Assembly (NCBI GenBank): GCA_037501455.1
Contig: CM074864.1
Location: forward strand, 32,824,001 to 32,888,000
Length of the DNA: 64,000 nt
Source: Lantana camara
Taxonomy: Eukaryota > Streptophyta > Magnoliopsida > Lamiales > Verbenaceae
Direction: 5' to 3'
Both the position numbers and the translations under genes were made by a program. This document shows positions 11,601-23,252 of this stretch, one piece after another (position 1 is the first letter of the stretch; every line of letters starts with the position of its first letter). The notes under the pieces are model-generated. The model was not told the DNA's origin. It saw only the letters and a program-made list of their open reading frames with translations, and ran no database searches.

Positions 11601-12268
11601 TATATAAATATATACATATATATATACACACAAACCTTGGAAAAGAAGGAGGAGAAGATGAAGGGAGAGGATGGAGCTTGAATTCTTGCTTGAAAATGGA
11701 AGAAATCTCCTTGGCTCCTTGCTTGCTTGATGGCTCGATCAAAGGGGGAAGAAATGAGGGGTTGGGAACCCTTGTTTGTTAGGAGCTAATGAAAGAAAAA
11801 GAATGAGGTAGTGGAAAGGGGGTTTAGATCGTGTAATAGGAGAGGGGAAAGGGAGGAAATTGCATTTTGGTCCTTCAAGAAGTTAAGTGCTTGAATTAGG
11901 CCCCCAAGTGTTGTTAGTTGAGTAATTGGGTCCAATTTAAAGTTCATTTGAGTCCAAGGATTTCATATAATCTCAAATAAGTACATAATCGAAACAAAAT
12001 ATTAATTAGCGAATATATAAGTAACAACTAAATTTAAATAACAATAGTCACAGATCATATAATTCATATAGATCACGTAATGGCAATTAATTCCAAGAAC
12101 ATCCAAGTGGCACTTAAAGCACATAAAAATCACATAGTAGTAATTAGTTCAAGAAATTAATAAATTAAATAATCACTTAACAATTAAAACACATATAAGT
12201 CACATAACTCTCGGTCTAAACCCACTCGTAACTTCATACTTGTACGACCCAAAAGTCGGGGCATTACA
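8686..12268 (-). repeat. Element B' 3' LTR (3,583 bp)
   Basis: Starts TGTAGCACCCGGG on the plus strand and ends GGGGCATTACA. Contains GCTAGGCGGA (8809-8818) and TCCCGCCTAGC (9110-9120), a TCAGTC/GACTGA hairpin at 9158-9176, inverted-repeat words at 11120-11129, 11151-11160 and 11191-11212, an (AT/AC)n tract around 11420-11630 and a candidate splice donor (reversed AAG|GTTTGTG) near 11635. No gene; small ORFs recur in the other LTR only because the LTRs are copies. Confidence 0.9.
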
Positions 12269-12489
12269 ACCTCTCCCCCTCAAGAGGACCTGGTCCCCAG
12301 GTCCACTGCCTTGAATTCTGAACTTCACGCAAACTTTCCCGTGTTCATCCCACACGGGTTAGCAACTCCCCGTCAGGAATTAGTTCGGAAAAGGTCTTCA
12401 AGAGACAAGGGTCTTCAATTGCGGTTAAGTCACAACCCTCGATATCCCAAAACCTAAGCACTCAAAAATCTAAGCAGGTAGCAAGTAAT

Positions 12490-12565
12490 GAAAGAACCCC
12501 GTCTTTCGAACAACAAGGAGAGAACCCCGTCTCTCACAAGCAACAACGAGAGAACCCCGTTTCTC
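12490..12565 (-). repeat. Three short hairpin repeats in element B' interior
   Basis: On the element's sense (minus) strand the units read GAAAGA-CGGGGT-TCTTTC, GAGAGA-CGGGGT-TCTCTC and GAGAAA-CGGGGT-TCTCTC, about 29 bp apart. The first two differ by a paired change (A:T for G:C). They match the larger array in element B (27153-27530). Confidence 0.7.
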
Positions 12566-12793
12566 AAACAACAACCCAAGAAAAGATAAATAAACAAGCA
12601 CGTAAACACCACACAAAGAACAAGTAAGAAATATCAAGTAAATCAAGTATTGTTCATATAACAGCAGTTAACACAATAAGTCATCCAAGTACTTAGCATC
12701 ATAAAATTATTCAAACTAAAGTTATATATATGCATATGCCATGGATGCTTGATATACCGTTCACCGATGTTTGGGAATTTTCTATTAGAGTGA

Positions 12794-12917
12794 TCCGATC
12801 CAACACTTGATTCCTTCCGTAATGTAAGGCATTGAAATCCCCGATGTATCCAATATCCGATCCAACACTTGATTCCTTCCGTAATGTAAGGCATTGAAAT
12901 CCCTGATGTATTCAATA
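12794..12917. repeat. 62-bp direct tandem duplication
   Basis: TCCGATCCAACACTTGATTC begins at 12794 and again at 12856, with nearly identical sequence through to GATGTAT.CAATA. No function is suggested. Confidence 0.75.
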
Positions 12918-14201
12918 CTTAAATAGCCACCCAGCCTTCGTTCCATAATCTTTTCTCTTATCCTTTCTAATCACCACGGCCCGAAGCTCCAATTTTTAGT
13001 GTGCACTTGATCTTAACCCAATTAACTCGTTGTCCACCTCAATTTGTATTCAACCTTCTTGGTTATTCCAGTTAGCCTTTAAATGCTTGAGTTCTAGTCC
13101 CCAACCTGAATACTTGAGCTAATCTTTAGTAGCTCAATTTTCCCTTCTCAAATCCTAATAACATCCGCGGTTAATCATGGAAAAACGCTTGACGAGGTCG
13201 TACCTCATCTTTTATGTTATGTGTTTTCCTTCTAAGTATTCCTCTTCCCAAATTAACTCTTATTTTGACACTTGAGTTGATTCTAATTTCGTCTATCATG
13301 GAATATGACGAATCGATCGGGCCTCTTTACCCATTATCCTCCTTACCAATTCTAGAAATTCGTTCACAGTCCTATCATCTTCAAGGTATACACGCCTCCG
13401 ATCTTAGGGGATTGAGTTCAAGCATGTCTTGTAGTAAGAGTACTAACGGTGTTGCTTTTACGCTCCAGACAATTGTCGATAAATCTTTTCCCTTTCTTAT
13501 TATTTTAATTCCCAAATACTCTTTGAATACATCTCTTCATTCCTTGAAATAGTGTCTCTTCCATATTATTCTCAAAATCTTGTCCCCCCTTGGTCTCAAA
13601 GTCCCTCAGATGTTAAAATCTCTCAATTTATCCCGTGTCATTGCTTTGGTAGAGTTTCGTTACTTCTTGATTCTTACATTTCCATTGTTTCTTTTTCTAA
13701 TGACCCGTTCAAACATAACCTTGGATTTAAATCATCTTCCGGGTAGGCTCTCCCCCTTAAGAATTTCAATTCTACTTTTTGAACTTGTTCTACCGCCTCT
13801 CGGATCAAAGATTCTCGACCATTTCAATTTGGCTTCCTCGATATCGGTGGTTCTAACCAAGTTACATGTCCGGTGATCTCACTTACACTCAATTTGAAAT
13901 GATTGGTAGGGATAACAACCTACTTCTGTTATTTTAATTTCCAGTTATACTTTTCGGATCCTCATTGTCCCTCTTTTCTTGATTCAAATAAGACCCGGTT
14001 GGAGTAACACTCGATAAACGAAGTGGGAGAAATTCCTTTTCAATTAACCAGTAAGACATGCATGTGGAATTAAGATGCCAATGCACGTAGCAAGCAATTA
14101 AAGATGCAACACATTGGAGAAATTAAATCAATTAAGGATGCAAGCACATATAGATAAAAGAAATTAAATAATTTAAAGCGATGCATGATGCACGTGCCAT
14201 G

Positions 14202-17200
14202 TGTAACGCCCCGACTTTTCGGACGTAAAGGTAGAGCGTATGTGTTTACCTAATTGCGCGAATTAATTGTTTTTACGTGTTTTATATTTAATTTTATTAT
14301 AATTGTTATTATTTTATTATATTATATTATAATATTTTATTTTAATATTATTACTTATACATAAATATATACTTCGAATTATATATATATATATGTTTAA
14401 TTATTATTATTATTAATTTAATGATTATGCTAATTATATGTTATGTTAATTAATCATGTTTTAATTAATTAATTGATTATTTGTATATATATATATATAT
14501 ATATACGTACTATATATATAAATTATGCATGAGGATTTTATTATGCATGCAAATTAATATATTTTGCATGAAAATCATAATTTTTGCATGGGATATTTTG
14601 TTGCATGAGCTTATTTCATTTTGCATGAAAATTTCATGAATTGCATGTAAATTTTATAATTTATGCATGAATGGTATGATTGAGGTTGTTCGTTTATTTT
14701 GTGCTTCGTTCTCTTATGATATGATATCAATTTGCCACGATTTTGTAATATGTTGTACATATATGTGTTATGAACATGATTTTATGCTCAATTTATGTTT
14801 TTGAATTCATTTGATAGGTTAACGAATTTAATTTTATTTAAGGAACCAAAACGGGAGCTAACGAGCACTTAGCGTACCCTTGGTTCCGAATTTAATATCT
14901 TGAGCTCGGGAACTCGGATTCGAGTTCCGTCAACTCCGCTGAACTCGTAACGAAAATTCGAGTTTAGTAAACTTAGCCTTATAATTTTCCTAATTCATTT
15001 GAAACTCCGAAATCCAACCGAAAAACGAAACGACATCCAACTTGACCTTGTTGCACTAATTGAACCATATCTCACCCAAACCACAACCAAATTAACCATG
15101 GTTTGATTCCTTTTAACCCTAACTCAACCACCTATCTAGATATTTCAATCCTTGACCGAGGTTATCATCACATCATCCCCAAACTTCAGCCAAAGCTATT
15201 GTTTTCTCTCCAGTCCCGTAACCCTTCACCATTTGGAGATTTTGGAGCTCAAATCTTCTCCAAACTTCATCCAATCAACAAGGTAAGCTTAGGGTTGTAT
15301 TGTATGATTAATTCTGATCATTTTCATCTTTCCATTCACAAGTTTGAGCATGGTTTCATCCATTTCTGGCCATTTTACCGAAAAGTGGAGTTTTTGTATA
15401 AATTCTTGATCCTCTTCGATTCTTTATGGTTTTGATTGATTCCAAGCCTGAGTTTAATTGTTTTAACATCCTTATATCAATTAGGATCATTGTTTTCGTG
15501 TTTTTTTTTGAGAAATATATGAGAGATCATTTATGAAATTTTCAGAAATTCCACGGGAAGGTCACGTATGCTTCCATGCTTTGATTGATCACTTTTGGAA
15601 CTGATTTCCTTGTTGAATATATGATATTTGCTGCTTAATTGTTGGCCTTAACTGAGTTGTATAGATGGAGAAGGATTGAATTGTTCTTACCCTGTTCTTC
15701 CCGCAACGTGCCCTGTTTTTTTCACGCTGTGAGGTTGCTGTAAAACTGCTGTCACTCCTTCATGCTTTTGATGTCATTTCCTTGTCTTGGTGGGGGGTAG
15801 TTTAGATGAGTTCTTGCAGCTTTTCCTGCTCAATTTTGCTACCTTTCTTGCCTGAAATTCTTGCATGGAGTTGCTGCTTTTCTGCGCCATTTTGCTGTCC
15901 GAAACAGGGGAGGGGCTGCTGTGAGACACGGGGGTGTCAGCTCTCGCCTTTCCAACGCGGAACGGGGGTGCAGTGAGGTCTGGAGTTGCTGTACCGAGAC
16001 ATGGGGGTGTCTCGGTCCAGGCGGGGAGGGTGACACGGGGGTGTCACCCCGTTTTTCCTGAATTATTTTGCCTGCATCTTCTTCTTCTTCCTCGCGTGAA
16101 CATTGTTGCTGCTACTGTTTGTGGTTGTATGGATGTATATATATATATATATATGTCTGTGTTGTGTGTGTGTTGATTGTGTAAAATGTGTGCATGCATG
16201 TGTTGCATGCATGTAAATTATATATAGTATGTAATATGTATATAATATATATATGCATGCATGGTAGGTTTGTGTGAGTGTGTACGTGAGTGTATATATA
16301 TATATATATATGGTGTATATATGTTATTATATATTATATATTTAGTATATTATATATATTACATTATATATATATATATATTTATTATATATTTTGAATA
16401 TTATTTAATTTAATTCAATTCTAGAAATTAATTGATTTCCATTTCGCGTATTTAATTATCGACTTTTGATTGAACGTTTTATTCGTTTTATTCCTAAATG
16501 TGAAATTGAATAATATGTGTTATGCTTCTTAAATGAATTTTAGATTAATTGATATGCATTATGAATTTATGAATTTATGAATATTATGAATGATTTGAAT
16601 TTTTGAAATTTATATGAACCTATGAATGTTATGAATTTATGGAATTTGTATGAATTTATGAAGATTATATGAATGTTATGAATTTATGAAATTATGAAAT
16701 CAAATGAAACATATGAATGAATGATTTGAATTATACGTTTTAAATTCCTTAATCGTGCACATGAACATTTTTATGATATAACATGATCATTTATGCATTC
16801 ATGTCATATTCACCTCATTGCCGAGCGTCATATGTGGTCATTGCGTCTCATACCTTTTCTTTTGCACAGATTCGGGTTTGGTCGGAGACGAGGGCGAGCA
16901 TTGAGACGCTTGCGCCTTTATTTTGCTCTGGTAAAGGTGGGTTTTTCTTCTATTAGTTAAAACAACCCTATAAATCCCTTATGTGCAAAGTTTTAAACCA
17001 AAATTATATATTTATATAAATCGAGTCATTTTGGGTAAATGATTTCAAACGTATGACCCCTTTTTATATATGAAACCCTACCTTATGTTTTGGCGAGATT
17101 GCATGTATGTTATATTCACGGGCCCCGGGACTTAGTATATGCGGCTAACCGAGGAAGCAAGGGCTGACGGGGATCCCATATACTAGTTCCAACCAAATCT

Positions 17201-18094
17201 ACGATGATACGGACCTCGTTAGGAGTTTTGACGAGGAAACGCAAGTCGGGCTTTTGAGGATTCATGTACCTCACTAGCCATTATGTATGATCCGGTGGTC
17301 AGGTCTAGATAACTTGTCCACCACCCGGAGGAAGAAGGTGTATATGTATGATTATGATCATTTATGTATGTGCACGAAAGATATGTATGACAACCACTAA
17401 TTATGATACGATTACACGAGGAGAAGGTTGGAGATTGTGCACGCTCACTCGCCGAGCTTAAACCCTTATGAACAATTATGAATGAATATGAACGTCGTAA
17501 TCCCGTTGATGTTTTCTATTGTTTAACCGCTTGGTAAATTCTTATCAAACTTCACACGGGATTAGGGCTTGCATGTATGTGTTTAATTTATGCGATATTA
17601 TATATCTTATGCCCCATTTTTATACCCACCAGTCTCTTTTAGACTGAACCCGGTTGTTTTCAGCTGTTTTGTGCAGGTATAGGAGTGCTAGGCGGGAATA
17701 CAAGTCGTCTAGGTCTTGCACTTATGTTTAGCACTTCTTTTCAGTCTCATATTCATACTCTTGTTGCTACTTTTGTAATTGATCATAGTTTAGATTGGAG
17801 CGTTATGATTTTGTAGGCCGTGAGTGCCGTTGCATATTAGAATGCTCTTGTATATCTATTTTTGGAGCTTGGTAGCTCACTGTATATATGCTATGTTATT
17901 CTTGCTTCCGCGAATTTTATTTAACTCTGATTTTATGATTCTTGCACTGATTGGTTCAAGGGTTAGTCCCGCCTAGCATAGCGTGTGTGTTGTGTCCCCG
18001 TTCGCCGTGGATTTGGCACGTGTATGGACTTCCATTTCATATACGGGTCGGGTCACTGTGCGGGGGATGTGGTACCTTACGCTCGGGTGCTACA
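14202..18094 (+). mobile_element. Solo LTR (A-like family, 3,893 bp) in element B' interior
   Basis: Starts TGTAACGCCCCGACTTTTC, ends GCTCGGGTGCTACA, and is flanked by CCATG at 14197-14201 and 18095-18099. It holds AT-rich microsatellites (14370-14520, 16138-16390), a candidate splice donor AAG|GTAAGC at 15283, three inverted-repeat words at 15925-16049, the AGTCT/AGACT hairpin at 17631-17645, a TGCAG|GT box at 17673, and GCTAGGCGGGA (17687-17697) with its exact complement TCCCGCCTAGC (17967-17977). A solo LTR arises by recombination between the two LTRs of an element. Confidence 0.93.
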
Positions 18095-18099
18095 CCATG

Positions 18100-19690
18100 A
18101 ATATATTAAACCTGTCACCGTGGTGGTAAGCTTTTAGCTCAGCAACTTATTCTTCACTTTTGCTTTGAGCTCGTTGTTCTTTTCCTTGTTTACCCACGAT
18201 TTTCTAAATCTTCAAAGACTCCTTGGTATCAATTTGTATGTCTCCATGGTTGAGATTACAATTCTTGAACCCAAAGTCTTCTAAACTCCTGGCATTGGGT
18301 ATTTCGAATACTTCCCAAGATTGGGTCTCCAATTGTTGCCCGAATCTTCTCCATGATTATCCCAAATCCTTCTCCTAGTGTTCACCTTGAATGAAGTCCC
18401 CTTCATTTCTGTTATAAATTCGAATCAGTTGTAGATCTTTGTCGTTTAATTATTTACACTTGATCATAGGATTTCCTTGTAAGGACTGTGTGCCTTTCTT
18501 TATCGTTTCCATTTGCTGTTCTATATCTCACAATTTATCCTCACAACCCGACAATTCAGCTTAGATCTGGAAGATAAACTCCAGTCCGGCCGAAGATAAA
18601 ACCGTAACCATTGTTACCTCCCATAGGTTTGCATTCACCGTTTTGGATTGATTCCTTTAACTCTTTTCAAATCCAGCCTCTTCCCGAACTTGGCTTCCAA
18701 ACTTGATTTATTTGGAAGTTCTACTTTACCGATTTGCCTCGCTCGCCATTCACATACCTTAGTATATGCCGACCTTCTACCTCGAACTTGAAACCAATTA
18801 GCTTGGTTCACTTGGAAACTCATTCTCGATCACCTTTTCTGCTTATCTCTCGACAATCGATTCTACTTCGAGTCCTCTTGATTATCATCATCTCTTCGTT
18901 TATCCGAAACTCAAACTAAAGTACCTTCAAGGGTTTCCTTTACTTCTTTCGTGAAATAGGTGGTCCCAATTGGCCATTGTATAAGTGTATTTTCTGATCA
19001 ATTTATCATAGGTGTCAAGTAAAGTAGTAACGATCTTAGTTGTAGAACCAAAATCCCATGTTGATCCGAGCGAAATGGAGAAGTCTCCATCACCATCCAA
19101 CAGTATATTGTGCCTTGAAGAATAATGCTCAATCCATCTCTCTTGACTTCTCCACAATGTCTAAATCACTTCCTTGCTTTAATGAGTATGACGTTTTATC
19201 CGTGCCAAGTCTTCTCCTAAAATTTAGATCCTAGCCCGAGCCCAAACTTTCAACGTATAATCTTGTTATAAGGATCACCAATTACCCGAGTTCTTCTAAG
19301 TCCCCGAAGTTTTCTTCAATCACCCACGCTTGAAAGAAAACCCATAACAAGTTGTTGTAGTAATTAGAATTGGCCGTGGTTCGAGGTTGCACTATCCTAC
19401 AATCACAACTCATCTCCAATATAAATGTATGTCGGTTAGTGAGTGCATATGACACATAATTAACATAAAAAACACACATTAATGCAAAATGCAACACGTA
19501 AATTAACAAAATTTAAGTTGAACACATTTAATAATAAATTTTTCCATGTCAAATTTCAATAACAATGCTCATGACCAATGCGGTGCACACGTTGACATGT
19601 TGTTCCTAAGCCGTTCAACCTATACTCGATAAGACACGACACACAAGGAACCCCGATTTTGCAACCTGGGGCTCTGATACCAATTAAGGA
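18100..19690 (-). mobile_element. Element B' interior, 5' portion, with primer-binding site (19669-19682)
   Basis: Non-coding. Several small ORFs (18635-18823, 18927-19157, 19282-19509, minus) show no known motif. The right end reads reversed TGGTATCAGAGCCCC, the tRNA-Met primer site, 8 bp from the LTR. The leader next to it (19560-19670) is the same kind as in elements B and E. Confidence 0.75.
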
Positions 19691-22600
19691 TGTAACACCC
19701 GGGACGATAGGCGCCACATCCCCCGCACTACAAGTCTAGTCCACACGTGAAATGGATAATCCAAGCATGAACCGGACTCATAGCGAACGGGAGACAAAAT
19801 AAAAGATATCCTAGCTAGGCGGAATCTAACCCTGTACCAATAAATCAAGAATACCCAGAATGCAATACGGAAGCTTTAATACCATGCATGAATTCCAATA
19901 GTGGCTACAAGCCCAAAAATTTCATAACATAATTAAAATTCCAACATGCATCCTAATAACGGGTTCAAATACGCATGCAATCTGTCCTGAATTCATAGTC
20001 AAGAATCATAAATGGCTCTTGGGCCCGAATACATAAAGAGATACAACTAAATCATAATAATGTAAATGTGACTCAAGTGTACACGTGACTCTGTCATGAA
20101 AACTAAGACTCGACTCCCGCCTAGCAAAACCTGCAAGAAACTGGAAAAGTGGGAAAGAGGGGTCAGTCTCTAGAAGACTGAGTGAGCAGGAGCGATACAT
20201 AAGTATAGAAACATGCGCATGCAAGTCATAAATCCCGAGCATGGTTTTATTTAAAGGTAGTTCCCATGGAGGACAAGAAAATAACTAAGTAGTGCTCGAA
20301 CTTTACAACTAATTTATATTAAATTCATTAAGTTCATAAATCACACTCAATCAATAAGGCTCGGCGAGTGAGCGTGCACAATCTCCAACCAAACTCCGAC
20401 CGTGTACGACAAATATCATTATTATTTTGAATACGCGATCACACAATACATTATAATATATGTAAACCATAAAACATAACATAAGACATAGTCGTTTGGG
20501 CAATCCGTGTCCCGGCCTTCCCGCACGGTGCATAACAATCATACATAAACATAATCATAAAATAAGTTCCAACCTTCTTCCTCCGGGTGGTGGACGGGTT
20601 TGCAAGGCCCGACCACCTAAACATATCAATGTGGCAATTGAGGTTCATGAGTCCTCCAAGCCCGGTTAGCGTTTCCTCGTCAAAAACTCATTAACAAGGA
20701 CCGTTTCGCCGTAAACAATCTGGGACTAATGTACGGGGATCACCGTCGGCCCGATGCCTCCCCGGATAGCCACATACACTAAGTCCCTGGGCCCGTGTTC
20801 AATACATGTTCTCGCCATCATATTCAATTCATGAAAAACACAATACATTTGTAACATAATTAATACATTTCATAACCCTTGAGAAAATATTTACTCGATG
20901 ACTCCATTTGAAAACAATATATAGGTATATTTTAGGTTTTTTGGCCAAAACTTGTCATATAAGGTTGTAGGGTTCACTACGTAACTAGGATGAAAACACC
21001 CTCACTTGGAACATGGCGATACAAGGATACGGGTTACCGAGTGCCTAGTTGTTCAAGATTTCTCCACCCTAGGGATAAACTGTATAAGAGAAGGAACAAA
21101 GTGTACTCGTGAGAATTAACCCCAATATGAAACCACATACACGCACGGCATGTTATGCGCATGATATGAGATGCATAAGAAGCATGAATCATGTGATGAG
21201 GTCATATAATCAAGTGATTCATTCCAAATATTCAATACATAATGGTTTCATATTCATGTGTTTCATATCTTTCCTATTTTGTATCAAATCGAGCCATAAG
21301 CTTCATACATTAATCATAACTCATACTATAACACATTTACAATGCATGCAAGTTATAAATGAAGCGGGAGGTTATCATATGAGGCTAATAAATGGAGGAA
21401 CAATTCATGCATGCAAGCTAGAGAGCATTTGAAGGCATATTGGATCATAATTCACAAAATATTTAACAAGATTACATTATGATTTCATAATATACAAGTT
21501 AATGCATAATATAACATATTAACAAAGTATATAAGTCATGGAAGAAGCTATTCACAACATACCAAACAATTAAACGAAGCAAACCATTCATGCATGCATA
21601 AAAGTAGCACATAAACGTTCATGTTGTCCTTTCACGTTTATACATTGAATCCATAGCATAAAATTCATAATCATCTCAAGATATATCACATATAATCAAT
21701 TAAACAAGCATACAATTCATTCAAACCATGTATTGAGTCCGAGGAAGTGGAGGGAAAGCAAGAAAATGGATTGGGCAAGCTTTTAGTGAGAGCTGACAGT
21801 TTTCGGGAATGCACGAGCTGTAAAGAATTGAACATATCTTGAGTTCTAGAATTTCGAATGGAGTTTTGTTTATTGTTAAAGAAACCAGACACATAGGCCT
21901 TTCAAATGATATATGGCCCAGAACGTGGTTCAAAGCGATGAGGAAATGGCGAGGGTCCAAATTTGGGTGAGTGTAGTGTTCCGAAGAAGTGGCGACACCA
22001 TTTTCAAATGATCATAACTCGTAAATGAGAAAAGATATTAAGGTGATTCCAATTGGATTGTTAGTAGACTTCACGAGGTTTCCAACGGCTCAAAAATTAG
22101 GTCAATCGGAGTTCAGATGAGGGAGTACCCGGCCGGGAAAAATACAAGGTAAAATCAACCCGGCCGGGGAGAAAGGAGTGCCGAAACCCCTCTGTACAAA
22201 ACTACCCGCCTGGGTAGTTTTTTAGTACAAAAACTACCTGCCCGGGTAGTCCTCCTGGCCAAGAAGAAGAAGCAAAACAGGGATTTATGCGTGGAGGGAA
22301 GAAAGGGGGCTAAAATCCCAACCAAAACTCAACCTAATTCACTTAAAACATGTAATATATCATGTAGGAATGTCAAATGCAAGTTTATAACAAATTAAAA
22401 CACATTAATTCACAAACCCACACATCTACACATATATATACATACACATATATACACATATATACACATACTCTTGCTTCAAGAATCCAAATAATCAAAC
22501 ATAGGATTCATAAATCTTCATGTATTCAAGCATATACACCCAAAGATCCAAGTTATAAAGCAAGAATCATATATATACCAAAAACTCACATATATATAAA

Positions 22601-23252
22601 TATATACATACATATATACACACAAACCTTGGAAAAAGAAGGAGGAGAAGATGAAGGGAGAGGATGGAGCTTGAATTCTTGCTTGAAAATGGAAGAAATC
22701 TTCTTGGCTCCTTGCTTGCTTGATGGCTTGATCAAAGCGGGAAGAAATGAGGGGTTGGGAACCCTTGTTTGTTAGGAGCTAATGAAAGAAAAAGAATGAG
22801 GTAGTGGAAAGGGGGTGTGGATCGTGTAATAAGAGAGGCGAAAGGGAGGAAATTGCATTTTGGTCCTTCAAGAAGTTAAGTGCTTGAATTAGGCCCCCAA
22901 GTGTTGTTAGTTGAGTAATTGGGTCCAATTTAAAGTTCATTTGAGTCCAAGGATTTCATATAATCTCAAATAAGTACATAATCGAAACAAAATATTAATT
23001 AGCGAATATATAAGTAACAAAAAAATTTAAATAACAATAGTCCCAGATCACATAATTCATATAGATCACCTAATGGCAATTAATTCCAAGAACATCTAAG
23101 TGGCACTTAAAGCACATAAAAATCACATAGTAGTAATTAGTTCAAGAAATTAATAAATTAAATAATCACTTAACAATTAAAACACATATAAGTCACATAA
23201 CTCTCGGTCTAAACCCACTCGTAACGTCATACCCAAAAGTCGGGGCGTTACA
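19691..23252 (-). repeat. Element B' 5' LTR (3,562 bp)
   Basis: Near-identical copy of 8686-12268. The inverted word CCCGGCCGGG is intact twice here (near 22127 and 22159), whereas the second is CCCGACCGGG in the other copy. The 132-residue ORF at 22377-22775 is low-complexity (AC/AT repeat) and not credible. Confidence 0.9.

Larger units (their letters stand above)
12269..14196 (-). mobile_element. Element B' interior, 3' portion; non-coding
   Basis: Begins (minus sense, 3' end) with the polypurine region at about 12269-12290. Contains three hairpin repeats at 12490-12565 and a 62-bp direct duplication at 12794-12917. The ORF of 112 residues at 13214-13552 resembles no family I know and lies against the element's sense strand. 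No gag-pol motif found. Confidence 0.7.
8686..23252 (-). mobile_element. Element B': LARD-like LTR retrotransposon, minus orientation
   Basis: The 3' LTR is 8686-12268 and the 5' LTR 19691-23252; the two are visibly near-identical. Target duplication is TGGTA (8681-8685) and TTGTA (23253-23257), one base changed. The empty site is preserved in the other LTR of element B at 29544-29560, which confirms both breakpoints. The reversed primer site GGCTCTGATACCA lies at 19669-19682. The interior (12269-14201 and 18095-19690) is about 3.5 kb without recognisable gag-pol and is interrupted by an A-like solo LTR. Confidence 0.92.

Noticed and set aside
13214..13876. ORFs of 98-112 residues in the B' interior
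   Set aside because: Opposite to the element's sense strand, no family motif, hydrophobic composition from T-rich DNA.
15993..16049. Iterated inverted repeats considered as a replication origin or phage-type operator
   Set aside because: The context is a plant LTR flanked by a target duplication; no replication or repressor gene is nearby.
16138..16390. (AT)n stretches as possible regulatory sites
   Set aside because: Simple microsatellites; nothing beyond base composition supports a function.
22377..22775. 132-residue plus-strand ORF
   Set aside because: Made of an (AC/AT)n tract and LTR leader; the equivalent stretch of the sister LTR (11370-11760) is not open over its length.
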